NCBI GenBank assembly: GCA_004796425.1
Contig: QZLB01000241.1
Coordinates: forward strand, 1-40,078
DNA from: Desulfobulbaceae bacterium
GTDB lineage: Bacteria; Desulfobacterota; Desulfobulbia; Desulfobulbales; Desulfocapsaceae
Length of the DNA: 40,078 nt
Direction: 5' to 3'
The notes under the pieces are model-generated. The model had not been told where the DNA came from. It did no database searches and saw only the letters and a program-made list of their open reading frames with translations. Shown piece after piece: positions 24,982-33,241 of the stretch; the stretch's first letter is position 1, and every line of letters starts with the position of its first letter. The translations under genes and the position numbers were made by a program.

Positions 24982-25887
24982 TTAAGGTGAACGAAGGTCT
25001 CTTGCTTTATTGCGCATCATCGGCAGGAGTTGAACCGCTATGATACCGAAAAAGATCATCATTGCTCCTGACAGCTCGCTGTTGTTCATTCGTTCACCAA
25101 GAAATATAAAGCCGGCCATGGCAGCAAACACCGTTTCTGAACTGAGGATGATCGCCGCATCTGCCTCATGGGTAAATCGCTGGCCAACCACTTGCAGAGT
25201 AAAGCCGATCCCGGTTGACAACAGTCCTGCCCAAAGGATGCCAAACAGCGCTGTCTGGAAATCAGCAAGTGCAGGTTGCTCAATGATTACGCCCAGAACT
25301 GTCCCGGTTAGACCGCAGGCAAAGAACTGGCCACAGGCAACGATCAGCGGGGCTTTGGTTTTTGAGGCCATAGTTCCGACCATGATGACATGAAGTGCCC
25401 AGAAAATACTTGAGCTGATCACCCAGAGATCTCCCACCCTTATCTGGATCGCCTCAGCACCGGTCATGACGTAGGTACCAGCCAGGCAAAAGAGCGAAGC
25501 GGGCCAGGCTGACCAATGAACTCGCCGCCTGAGCAGGAAAAATGAGATCAGCGGTACCATGGGAACATAGAGCGCAGTTAGAAATCCGGCATTGGTTACG
25601 GTGGTATGGAAGATGCCGTATTGTTGCAGCGCTGCTGCCGTAAACAATATCACACCGGTTATCAGGATCCCGAACCAGTGCAGTGAGCTCACCGGGGTTC
25701 CCTCACGTTCCATGGCGCGGTATTGACGAAACGCAAAAGGAAAGACAAAGCAGGCGCCAAGTAACATCCTGACACCGGTAAAGGTAATTGCCTGGAGGCC
25801 TCCGGTTCCGACCTGCTGAACCACAAAGGTAGAACCCCAGATCAAGGCCGCCAGCAGTAATAGTGCATTTGCCTGTAGTCTGCTCAT
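24982..25887 (-). CDS. EamA/DMT-family transporter
   Basis: About 301 residues with ten predicted helices arranged as two EamA repeats. The first begins LLLLAALIWGSTFVVQQVG and the second near DLWVISSSIFWALHVIMVG. ATG 25887 is chosen because GGAG lies 6 nt upstream; a TTG four codons earlier is in frame. Family members export metabolites such as amino acids or nucleosides, but the substrate cannot be predicted. It precedes upp and uraA on the same strand with a 232-bp gap, so it may have its own transcript. No classical terminator lies between them. Confidence 0.85.
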   Translation of the reverse strand: MSRLQANALLLLAALIWGSTFVVQQVGTGGLQAITFTGVRMLLGACFVFPFAFRQYRAMEREGTPVSSLHWFGILITGVILFTAAALQQYGIFHTTVTNAGFLTALYVPMVPLISFFLLRRRVHWSAWPASLFCLAGTYVMTGAEAIQIRVGDLWVISSSIFWALHVIMVGTMASKTKAPLIVACGQFFACGLTGTVLGVIIEQPALADFQTALFGILWAGLLSTGIGFTLQVVGQRFTHEADAAIILSSETVFAAMAGFIFLGERMNNSELSGAMMIFFGIIAVQLLPMMRNKARDLRSP

Positions 25888-26135
25888 AACCTGCTCCAAT
25901 CCCCTCTGCCCGCATGCGATTCCTGATGGTCACCGCTATTCAGCGGCTGCCAGAGTATACTTGGTCGAAGCTTTTTTGCAAGTGCACTTTTGCTCCTGTT
26001 TTTTAAGGTTTAATTACCCCTGCCAAAAGAAGTTGTAAATCAAAAGAGGTAATGGTACTACATAGTTCCGTTATGAGGTTTGGCGACTGGAGAGCGTATT
26101 TATCCCTTAATGTATGAACTGTGAAAGGAGTGGTG

Positions 26136-28265
26136 ATGTTTGGAAAATCATCAAAACAAACCGGCCTGATGTTCTCTGTTCAATGTGTTATTTTTCTACT
26201 TTTTCTGGTTTTCTCGAAAAATGCGTTGAGCGATGACTCAAGTTGTATCGTCTGTCATACCGATATCGATCTACTTGAGGAAAATCTCGGCAAAACCAAA
26301 ACGAAAAAATCCGCGCTGCAAGCGGGAAGCGGCTGAGGCGGCGCCGTGGCTCCGTTGGAGCCACAGGAAAAAGTTCTGGTATCAGAAGAATTTCTCGAGT
26401 CTGCTCACGGTGAGCTCGCCTGTACCGATTGTCACGGGGGCGACAATAGTGCACCTGACAAAGAAAGTGCCCATGAGGGTTTTGAACCGCACCCCTCAGT
26501 CAACAATCCCCAGGAAACCTGCGGTGAATGCCACGAGGAAATAGCAGAATCGGCACCCGACTCGCTCCATGCAACCCTTAAGACCTTCCCCGGTTACCTC
26601 AAGAAGAGAAGCAGCGATGAGACCTGGCCGACCATCGACGAGGGACGAGAACGTCATTGCGCATCTTGTCACGCCAGTTGTGGTGCCTGCCATGTAAGCA
26701 GACCCAAGTATGTGGGAACCGGTTTTATTGATGGCCATATGTTTAACGCCAAACCCGATCCGGTAAATCAATGTACCGCTTGTCATGGTAGCCGGATTGG
26801 CAACGAGTTTTTCGGCAATCGCGGACAGGGTGATATCCATCTGAGAAAATTTACCATGACCTGTCGCGATTGCCACGGCGCAGAGGAGATGCATGCCGCT
26901 GCTCCCGAGGATCTTGAAAACCGTTACCATCTCGCAGAAGCGGCCAACTGCAGGGATTGCCATCAGGATCTGCAATTCGGCTCAGTTCGTGAGCATCGAA
27001 TCCATAATAATACCGTCCAGTGCCAGGTGTGCCACTCCCAGACCTACACCAATTGCTACAGCTGTCATACCGGTACCGATGAGGATGGTATTGCCTATTT
27101 TATTAACAACCTCGATTTTGAGGATATGAAGATCGGCTTCAACCCGGATCGTATTCCGGGGAACAACTATAAGTGGGTTCTACTTCGCCATGTACCGGTT
27201 GACCCACACGTCTTTGATTATTACATCAAAGATGGCTTCCCGAAATTTGACGTTGCTTCAACCTGGAAACGGACCTCCCCTCATAATATCCAGCGACGTA
27301 CCTGGCAAAATGTTAACTGTAACAACTGTCATGGTCAGCGCGACCTCTTTCTCGCGGAAAGTGACCTGCTCAACTACGAGATAAAAGCGAACTATGGTTT
27401 GACGGTAACTGATGAACAGATACCCAAAAAACGGGCCCGCACCATGGCTGTCAACATTGATACGTCTGGGGTCATAGAATCACGGGTGGTTGATGTCGCC
27501 TGGCTCAACGAGCACCTCGATGACGACGGGTTGGTTATCATTGACGCCAGGAGTGAATCGCTCTGGGAACAAGAACATATCCCCGGAGCCATCAGTCTTG
27601 ATCCTAACAACCCTGAAGAATTACGTAAAGCAGCAACTTCCGAAGCTCCTTTGCAATTGGAGGATGCAGAGTCGCTTGGTGAGATTCTTGGAGAATATGG
27701 GATGAGCGCTGATGATCATATTATCGTCTATTGCGACAAAGGTCAGAATGGCGGATTCCTGCTGTCGGTTCTCGATTATGCGGGGGCTAAAAACATCTCA
27801 TTTCTCAACGGTGGCATTGCCGCCTGGAAAAAGGCTGGCTATGAGCTTACCGATGAAGATACCGACTATGATGAAAAAACCTTTGAGGTTAACCTGCGCA
27901 CAGAACTGCTGGTGGACAATGATTTCGTGAAAGCCAATCTGGACAACCCCAATGTGGTTATTGTCGATGTCAGGATTCTCCAACAATCCATGGGGTTCCT
28001 CAAGCACGGGCTTGCTGCCCGACCTGGCCGTGTACCAGGATCGGTACAGTTCCCGATCTTTGGCCTGTATGAGGACCATTCCGGTATCAAACCCGCCGAG
28101 GAATTGCTCTGGGTCCTCAAAGAGCGGAATATTCCAAAACATAAAACCATCGTGGTGACCTGCAATACCGGCATGTGGGCGGGTGCGTCCCAATACATCT
28201 TCCGCTACCTCGGCTATCCGGATGTTAAGGTGCATGATGAATCTTGGATCGGTTGGAATGATTAG
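26136..28265 (+). CDS. 11-haem cytochrome c fused to two rhodanese domains, with a probable selenocysteine (TGA) codon
   Basis: About 709 residues if the TGA at 26334-26336 is read as selenocysteine 67. ATG 26136 has AAAGGAG 5 nt upstream and gives a Sec signal (core VIFLLFLVFSKNALS). One CIVCH site (C37) lies before the TGA and ten CxxCH sites follow (about 96, 129, 175, 182, 213, 243, 272, 296, 307, 395). Two rhodanese domains come last (about 450-575 and 590-709), with candidate catalytic cysteines in CDKGQNGG (C533) and CNTGMWAG (C676). The Sec context is GSG-U-GGA. Stopping at TGA would leave a 66-residue one-haem peptide. Starting after it (GTG 26346) would leave haem protein without an export signal. 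Both halves share one frame, and a SECIS-like hairpin follows. Likely role: periplasmic electron transfer coupled to sulfur or selenium chemistry. A pseudogene is possible but less likely. Confidence 0.82.
26334..26364 (+). promoter_or_regulatory. UGA codon and candidate bacterial SECIS hairpin
   Basis: After TGA (26334-26336) come nine bases, then GTGGCTCC (26346-26353) and GGAGCCAC (26357-26364) forming a perfect 8-bp stem around the loop GTT. The first loop base is G and is the 18th nucleotide after the UGA. This fits the published bacterial SECIS pattern of a stem-loop just after UGA, a G in the first two loop bases and a spacing of about 16-37 nt. The hairpin lies wholly within the coding frame. 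Confidence 0.72.
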
Positions 28266-28290
28266 AACTGATATTTGGATATAAACCAAA

Positions 28291-28324
28291 AGAAAGGGCG
28301 GTGCTGCAAAGCACCGCCCTTTCT
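28291..28324. terminator. bidirectional intrinsic terminator between convergent cytochrome genes
   Basis: AGAAAGGGCGGTGCT (28291-28305) and AGCACCGCCCTTTCT (28310-28324) pair perfectly over 15 bp around GCAA. T-rich bases follow on the plus strand, and the A-rich bases before it give a T-rich tail on the minus strand. It serves both the plus-strand cytochrome ending at 28265 and the minus-strand one ending at 28376. Confidence 0.9.
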
Positions 28325-28375
28325 CATTTGTACCTCTGCCAATATTGAACAGCCTTATCTACCAACAGATGGTTG

Positions 28376-29821
28376 CTAAATTCCTTTCATCACCTTCAGG
28401 ATCTCAGGATCTTTTTCATCCTCGGCCAGAATAATATGGCACGCTTCGCAGTCCATGGAGATGGTTTCACCACTACTGGTCTCGTGCTCATCATCATGGC
28501 ACCGAAAACAGCCTGAATTATTCTGGTGACCGCGCAGACTTCGATAGGTGTTCCATTTAATCTTCATCGAAGGCCAGACATTTTCCAGGTAGGCGGCCTG
28601 CACCCCCTCGATGGCCTTGTTGAGCATCGGCATGTTATTATTTACAATTTCACTGTATTTCAAACGATACCAAGCTCTGAGCTCGGTAGCAATCTGGTTC
28701 TTGGCAACTTCATGACTGGGATATTCCCGTGTTATGAGCTCGTAACCAATCTTTTTGATAAATGGCAGTTCACTCGAAATGGCCCCAAGAATGATCTTCT
28801 CGTCCAATGCTTCATCGGGTGTTTTGTAGATATGGGTCGGACGGTTATGGCAATCGACACAATCCATCTCACGTTCATACACTTCGCCATTGGTGGCGGT
28901 TGCTTCTTCACCCTTGTTGAACACAACCTTGGTACCGTCTAGCTTGGTCAGGGTGACCTCGAAAATATCTTCACGTTCCCAATCTTTATGGCGGTAGGTT
29001 ATTTTATTATCTTCGGCAACATGCCAGTGAATGCCGTGAGCCTCGGAACCCTTGTAACCACCTGAGCCGACTTTAAGCAGTAAAACGGTTTGCACATGGG
29101 TGTTCTTCTCATCAGAGAGGATCTTGTCCTTGATATAGAGTTTATCGCCATGAAAAAGTTCCGGACGATGACACTCTTCACAGGTATCGCGAGCCGGACG
29201 CAAACCATGTACCGGTGTCTCAATCGGTGTTGCATAGGATTTTGCAACCACGGCCACCAACTGCCGGGTACCGGACAATTTTGACTTCACAAACCATTGT
29301 GCACCTGAACCAATATGACACTCGACACATTTGACCCGTGAATGGGGAGAATTGGAATAGGTTGCATATTCCGGTTCCATAACCGTATGACAGAGTTGTC
29401 CGCAAAAAGCGTTGGACTCCGTGTAATGATAACCGGTGTAGGCTAGCAGAATAATGACAAAGACATTCACAAAAGTCAGGCTGGTGCCAAGAAAAATCAG
29501 TTTACGGACCTTGATGAAATTCTCCGGCACTGAGAGTTTTTCACTCAAATACTCATGGGTAAACAGGCCAACATCTTCTGTTCCTTTAAAGAAAAACAGG
29601 CCGAGAAAAATCAGGACCAATCCCAAGATAAAGGCCGGTGCAACAAACATGTAGAGTACAAAACCGAAGTACTGATTATGGATAATCCCAAACAGTTCTA
29701 GGAGGATGCCGATGAACAGAATCGGAAATGCTGCCGTCGTCATGGTTGTCCCGAAAAGCGAGACCTTACTTCGGGCAATACCCCTGATGAAAGCCTTGAT
29801 AATATGCGTGAACTTAACCAC
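28376..29821 (-). CDS. NapC/NirT-like six-haem membrane cytochrome c (probable quinol dehydrogenase)
   Basis: About 481 residues from GTG 29821, which has GGGAGG 7 nt upstream; the frame is open back to 30016 but that part lacks coding character. Three hydrophobic helices (about 25-48, 52-78, 106-130) are followed by a large periplasmic domain. The first haem motif is CGQLCH, with three residues between the cysteines (140-145). Regular sites follow: CVECH (165), CEECH (214), CVDCH (321), CFRCH (438), CEACH (458). The block around MEPEYATYSNSPHSRVKCVECH is NapC/NrfH-like. It would oxidise menaquinol and feed periplasmic cytochromes such as the rhodanese cytochrome it converges with. It is longer than NapC (about 200 residues) because of the two extra helices and the C-terminal haem region. 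Confidence 0.85.
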   Translation of the reverse strand: MVKFTHIIKAFIRGIARSKVSLFGTTMTTAAFPILFIGILLELFGIIHNQYFGFVLYMFVAPAFILGLVLIFLGLFFFKGTEDVGLFTHEYLSEKLSVPENFIKVRKLIFLGTSLTFVNVFVIILLAYTGYHYTESNAFCGQLCHTVMEPEYATYSNSPHSRVKCVECHIGSGAQWFVKSKLSGTRQLVAVVAKSYATPIETPVHGLRPARDTCEECHRPELFHGDKLYIKDKILSDEKNTHVQTVLLLKVGSGGYKGSEAHGIHWHVAEDNKITYRHKDWEREDIFEVTLTKLDGTKVVFNKGEEATATNGEVYEREMDCVDCHNRPTHIYKTPDEALDEKIILGAISSELPFIKKIGYELITREYPSHEVAKNQIATELRAWYRLKYSEIVNNNMPMLNKAIEGVQAAYLENVWPSMKIKWNTYRSLRGHQNNSGCFRCHDDEHETSSGETISMDCEACHIILAEDEKDPEILKVMKGI

Positions 29822-30044
29822 GATCCTCCCTCCCTGTTTTAACCGCGATTTTGAACTCTGCTGCTCTATCTCTCTCTGCTGGTCTGGGAAATGTACTACA
29901 TTGTGCATCGAAATTAAATGAATTTCTCCTGAGTCAGAATATCGTATCGGAGGTTTTTTTTTGTCAGGAAAGAAAAAATTCCTGAAACAATTATTTAAAC
30001 TAATAATAACTCGCAAAACCGAGAATCAGTGATAATAGTAGTGC

Positions 30045-30073
30045 TTGACTAATGGAATTACCGAATGTTTAAT
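30045..30073 (+). promoter_or_regulatory. sigma70-type promoter of the porin-lipoprotein pair
   Basis: TTGACT (30045-30050) and TTTAAT (30068-30073) are separated by exactly 17 bp, 48 bp before the porin ATG. This is the best promoter match in the intergenic region between the divergent NapC-like and porin genes. Confidence 0.5.
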
Positions 30074-30120
30074 GAGTCCTAGCAAGTTTCCATTGAAATA
30101 CACAACACGAGGAGGGTGGT

Positions 30121-31413
30121 ATGAGAGTAAAAAGGTATGCCCGTATTGCAGCCGGCACAGTACTTGCCGTTTGTCTAGCCAGCCAGGCTTATGCAAGCGG
30201 AAGTCCCATGGCAGACAACAATATGCTGCAGGAACTGAAACGAATGCTTGAGCAGCAGCAGGCGCAAATCGACAGACAGGCTGCAGAAATACAGGCCTTG
30301 AAAGAACAGCTCAAAGGTAACGATGAGAAAATCGCCGGTAAAGCTGATAAGCAGGATCTCGATGGTGCAGATAAGCTGGTCAGCTCGAGTTTTACCGATG
30401 TAAATGTCAGTCTCTATGGCCATATCAACCGGGCCCTTCTTTATGGCAACAACGGTGATTCCAGTAACTGGTATTCAGTAGACAACACCAACTCGCAGAC
30501 CAGACTCGGACTCAAAGCTGCCGTGGACACGACCAGTGGTTGGCAGGTTGGCGGGCGTATCGAGTACGGTATTGTCTCCAACGGTTCCTCTGATGTCAAC
30601 CAGGAGCAGACATACAACGCGACCGATGACAATTTCAAACTGCGTTGGGCTGATCTGAGCTTCAAGGAAAGCAACTTCGGGAAAATCTCCCTTGGTAAGG
30701 GCTCAAGCGCCACCGACGGATCAGCCGAGTATGATCTTTCCGGCACCTCCATTGCCGCATACAACAGCATTGGAGATATGGCTGGCTCAATGCTCTGGTA
30801 TGATAATGACACCAATACCAGGACCACCATCAGGATCAAAGATGTGTACAGTAATTTTGATGGTCTTGGCAGAACTGACCGCATCCGTTATGACACGCCC
30901 TCACTTGCCGGTCTTTCAGCCGCATTTTCAGCCAGTTCCGGACACGCCTTTGACGGTGCGCTTATTTACAGCAGGGATTATGGTGGAACCAAGGTTGCCA
31001 CCGCCATCGGTATTGCCAACCCAGGTAATCTGAATCGCTCTACCGACGTGCAATACAGCGGCTCCGCTTCAGTACTCCTTGCCTCCGGGTTGAACTTTTC
31101 CTTCTCAGCCGGTAGCCGGGAGCTCGATGATGACATCGTCCGCGATAACCCATTCAGTTGGTGGGGTAAACTTGGTTATAAAACCAAGTTTTATGATGGC
31201 ACAACCACTGCATTTTCTGTAGATTACGGACAGACCGAAAACCTCAGGGCAGACGACGATACAGCAAAAAGTTTTTCAGTTGCCGCCGTGCATAATGTTG
31301 CCGACTGGGGTACAGAATTTTACATGATTTACCGAAACCATCAGTTGGATGCAGACGGGTATGATTTTGATTCAATCGATACCTTCATGGCTGGTGCACG
31401 CGTAAAATTTTAA
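30121..31413 (+). CDS. outer-membrane porin with N-terminal coiled coil (ExtI-like setting)
   Basis: A 430-residue protein. A Sec signal ending QAYA is followed by a coiled coil (about residues 32-75, MLQELKRMLEQQQAQIDRQA). From about residue 90 a beta-barrel of alternating strands runs to a C-terminal phenylalanine (AGARVKF), the usual signal for outer-membrane insertion. Blocks such as SLYGHINRALLYGN, SQTRLGLKA and KISLGKGSSATDG fit the general porin family. GGAGG precedes the ATG by about 5 nt. The small lipoprotein gene overlaps its stop. In this cytochrome context it could be the channel of an outer-membrane electron conduit or an oxyanion pore, as proposed for Geobacter ExtI; that is inference from arrangement, not from sequence match. 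Confidence 0.82.
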   Translation: MRVKRYARIAAGTVLAVCLASQAYASGSPMADNNMLQELKRMLEQQQAQIDRQAAEIQALKEQLKGNDEKIAGKADKQDLDGADKLVSSSFTDVNVSLYGHINRALLYGNNGDSSNWYSVDNTNSQTRLGLKAAVDTTSGWQVGGRIEYGIVSNGSSDVNQEQTYNATDDNFKLRWADLSFKESNFGKISLGKGSSATDGSAEYDLSGTSIAAYNSIGDMAGSMLWYDNDTNTRTTIRIKDVYSNFDGLGRTDRIRYDTPSLAGLSAAFSASSGHAFDGALIYSRDYGGTKVATAIGIANPGNLNRSTDVQYSGSASVLLASGLNFSFSAGSRELDDDIVRDNPFSWWGKLGYKTKFYDGTTTAFSVDYGQTENLRADDDTAKSFSVAAVHNVADWGTEFYMIYRNHQLDADGYDFDSIDTFMAGARVKF

Positions 31414-31622
31414 TGAGTTCCCTCATAAAACGAGCCATCCAGGCAGGTGCATTATGCGCCTGCCTTTTCTTTCTCGGTTGCGGTGGCAAAGAATATCAGT
31501 ACGAGCCTCAAAACGAGTTAAAGCCTGGTCCCGGACTCTTTTCTCGTGAAGAGGGCGAGTTCAAGCTGATTGAACGCTCATACACCCAAGAGGAACCCAC
31601 AGAAGAAGAAAAAGAACAATAA
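31413..31622 (+). CDS. small lipoprotein with GPGLFS motif (ExtJ-like)
   Basis: A 69-residue protein whose ATG shares its A with the porin stop (TAATG). The signal peptide ends in the lipobox LGC, giving a lipidated cysteine at about residue 23 with GG next to it. The mature part is short and acidic: GPGLFSREEGEFKLI then a glutamate-rich tail. Small lipoproteins with a GPGLFS-type motif occur beside multihaem cytochromes and porins in Desulfobacterota and Geobacter relatives, as far as I recall. A structural or assembly role for the porin complex is plausible. No terminator is evident in the 90 bp to the next, convergent gene. Confidence 0.75.
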   Translation: MSSLIKRAIQAGALCACLFFLGCGGKEYQYEPQNELKPGPGLFSREEGEFKLIERSYTQEEPTEEEKEQ

Positions 31623-31712
31623 ATCCCGTTGCCAACTGATCTACCCGTTTAACCTTTTACAATTCGAATAGAATTACCTTCGGGCAAAGCCTGTCGATAT
31701 TTGTTCCAGGGG

Positions 31713-32264
31713 TTAATCAGACGCGATTCTCTTTTTGATTTCGTTAAACCGATTAAGCATTTCACCTGAAAAATTCTCATCAGACAGTCTTGCCTTCATA
31801 ATTGTCTCATTATCATCTTTCTGCGCATCTGGAACAACCAGGCTCATTGACAGCGGATAGCACTGAATACTCCGGTTGGTAGAGGTGTTTTTTAATTCAG
31901 AGAAGACCGACTCATACCCATATTTGCTCTTGCTATTTTCTTCGCTACTGCCACAACAGGTCACAAAGTAGAGCTGGTTTATATCACCTCCATAGTTAAT
32001 GACAAAAGACCTCAGCGGGGCAAGATAACTACCCATCCAGATCGGCCCGCAGAGGACAACCTTACGATAACCCGCAGGAAGGTGCATTAAGGGATTATTA
32101 CCAAGGTAGAGCCAGGGATACCTACTGGCCACAAACAGATATACATGGAAATCAAATCGTGGTTTTATCTCCTCAATATCGCATTGAAGCTCTTTGGCAA
32201 AACGGTTTGCAATATAGCGGTTATTGCCGGTACTGGAAAAAAACGCGATTAGTATCTCTGACAT
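31713..32264 (-). CDS. flavodoxin-like protein
   Basis: A 183-residue cytoplasmic protein with a flavodoxin fold. ILIAFFSSTGNNRYIANRFA is the phosphate-binding loop (SSTGNN) for FMN, KVVLCGPIWMGSYLAPLRSFV is the second loop with the aromatic stacking position, and VTCCGSS is the third. It is longer than a simple flavodoxin (about 150), with a C-terminal helical extension. It follows the solute-binding protein gene by 12 bp on the same strand and could act as electron donor to the radical SAM enzyme in the same gene group; that pairing is an inference from proximity. Confidence 0.8.
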   Translation of the reverse strand: MSEILIAFFSSTGNNRYIANRFAKELQCDIEEIKPRFDFHVYLFVASRYPWLYLGNNPLMHLPAGYRKVVLCGPIWMGSYLAPLRSFVINYGGDINQLYFVTCCGSSEENSKSKYGYESVFSELKNTSTNRSIQCYPLSMSLVVPDAQKDDNETIMKARLSDENFSGEMLNRFNEIKKRIASD

Positions 32265-32276
32265 GCTATGACCCTA

Positions 32277-33056
32277 TTACTGTGTTCGGGAGCGCCTCTC
32301 CCTGACTTTAGTCATTACCTTCATTTCAATTTCATCAATTGTCCCATCACGTTTCATTTCCCTGAAGGTTGCAGAAAGCTGTTCTGCTAATGAGGAATGA
32401 TGACGTTGCAGGAAACCGTGAATTGCAATTTGCTCAAGCACCCCGGCGGAGACTATTCCAGATTCACGGAACTTTTCGGATAAAAGTGCCTGATCGATGG
32501 TCCGCTTGACCCCTACAAACACATCGATGCGGCCAACTTCTAGTCTTTTAAGTCCCTGAGTCCAGTGGTTAACCTGGGTGAGCCGTTCAGGATCGATGAA
32601 TGCTTGTAATTTTTCCTCCCGGAATTTAGAACCACGCATGAATTCCACCCTGAGCTCATACTCACCAAGGCTTTCCCAGTTCTTCACCTGGACCTGAAGA
32701 TATTTTACATAGGCTGCATATTCAATTTTTCTGAGCGGTTCCTCTATCCGGATGAGGTTCGGAAAATAGTCTGCAAACTTGGCAACTCGTGCAACATCTC
32801 CATCAATGTCAGCATGTTTAAGATAGTGATTCGCGCGGGCTTCCGGCAAAAAAACCAACTCAACCTTTTTATTCAGCCTGCGAAACGCCTCGGTATACGC
32901 CTGCAAAAGCAACATCCCCTCAACGGAATCAAGCTTTCGGGTGATAGCAAGTCGATAAGTATCTTTAGTCAGCTCAGCATTGCCCAGCGAGGGAATAACG
33001 AGCACTATGAATAGTAGGTGATTAACGAGGCTGAGGATACTTCGGTATGTTTTCAT
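32277..33056 (-). CDS. periplasmic solute-binding protein (SBP_bac_3-like), orphan
   Basis: About 259 residues from ATG 33056; a TTG at 33065 is also in frame, and neither has a good ribosome site. A signal peptide (SILSLVNHLLFIVLVIPSLGNA) is followed by a domain resembling family 3 solute-binding proteins: YRLAITRKLDSVEGMLLLQAY, LNKKVELVFLPEARA and DGDVARVAKFADYFPNLIRI. The classical amino-acid ligand residues are not obvious, and no permease or ATPase is adjacent. Such orphan domains often serve as sensors or ligand carriers. It is sandwiched between flavodoxin and radical SAM genes on the same strand. Confidence 0.7.
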   Translation of the reverse strand: MKTYRSILSLVNHLLFIVLVIPSLGNAELTKDTYRLAITRKLDSVEGMLLLQAYTEAFRRLNKKVELVFLPEARANHYLKHADIDGDVARVAKFADYFPNLIRIEEPLRKIEYAAYVKYLQVQVKNWESLGEYELRVEFMRGSKFREEKLQAFIDPERLTQVNHWTQGLKRLEVGRIDVFVGVKRTIDQALLSEKFRESGIVSAGVLEQIAIHGFLQRHHSSLAEQLSATFREMKRDGTIDEIEMKVMTKVRERRSRTQ

Positions 33057-33196
33057 AGAATGCAAGATATTGTCTGATGGTACCTTTTGCAGGACTCCCG
33101 CGTAACTATTGGGCGTCCCCTCATCTCCTACTTTTTCACTCTATTTCAGATTTTCAATTATTTCCAATCAGCGCATGCATGAAATCGTAAAACTTA

Positions 33197-33230
33197 GATA
33201 GACCACGCTATTAGAAAAACGTGGTCTGTC
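33197..33230. repeat. REP-like palindrome with a GGGGACAGACCACG end
   Basis: GATAGACCACG (33197-33207) pairs with CGTGGTCTGTC (33220-33230) over 11 positions with one G-T wobble and a 12-nt loop, and CCCCGG follows. On the minus strand it lies 11 nt after the radical SAM stop. The motif GGGGACAGACCACG recalls REP-type sequences tied to Y1 (RAYT) transposases in many proteobacteria; that is from memory and only one copy is seen here. Confidence 0.5.
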
Positions 33231-33241
33231 CCCGGTTTACA

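Noticed and set aside
26334-26336. TGA as a simple nonsense mutation making the cytochrome gene a pseudogene
   Set aside because: Both sides are in the same frame, all haem and rhodanese motifs are intact, and a SECIS-like hairpin stands at the right distance. It remains the main alternative but is less likely.
26346-28265. GTG at 26346 as the true start of the multihaem cytochrome
   Set aside because: The product would have no signal peptide although ten haem sites require export. The upstream in-frame segment supplies both a signal peptide and a further haem site.
31623-31712. Terminator between the lipoprotein and flavodoxin genes
   Set aside because: Only a weak ATTCG-type palindrome is present, with no stable stem or T-run.
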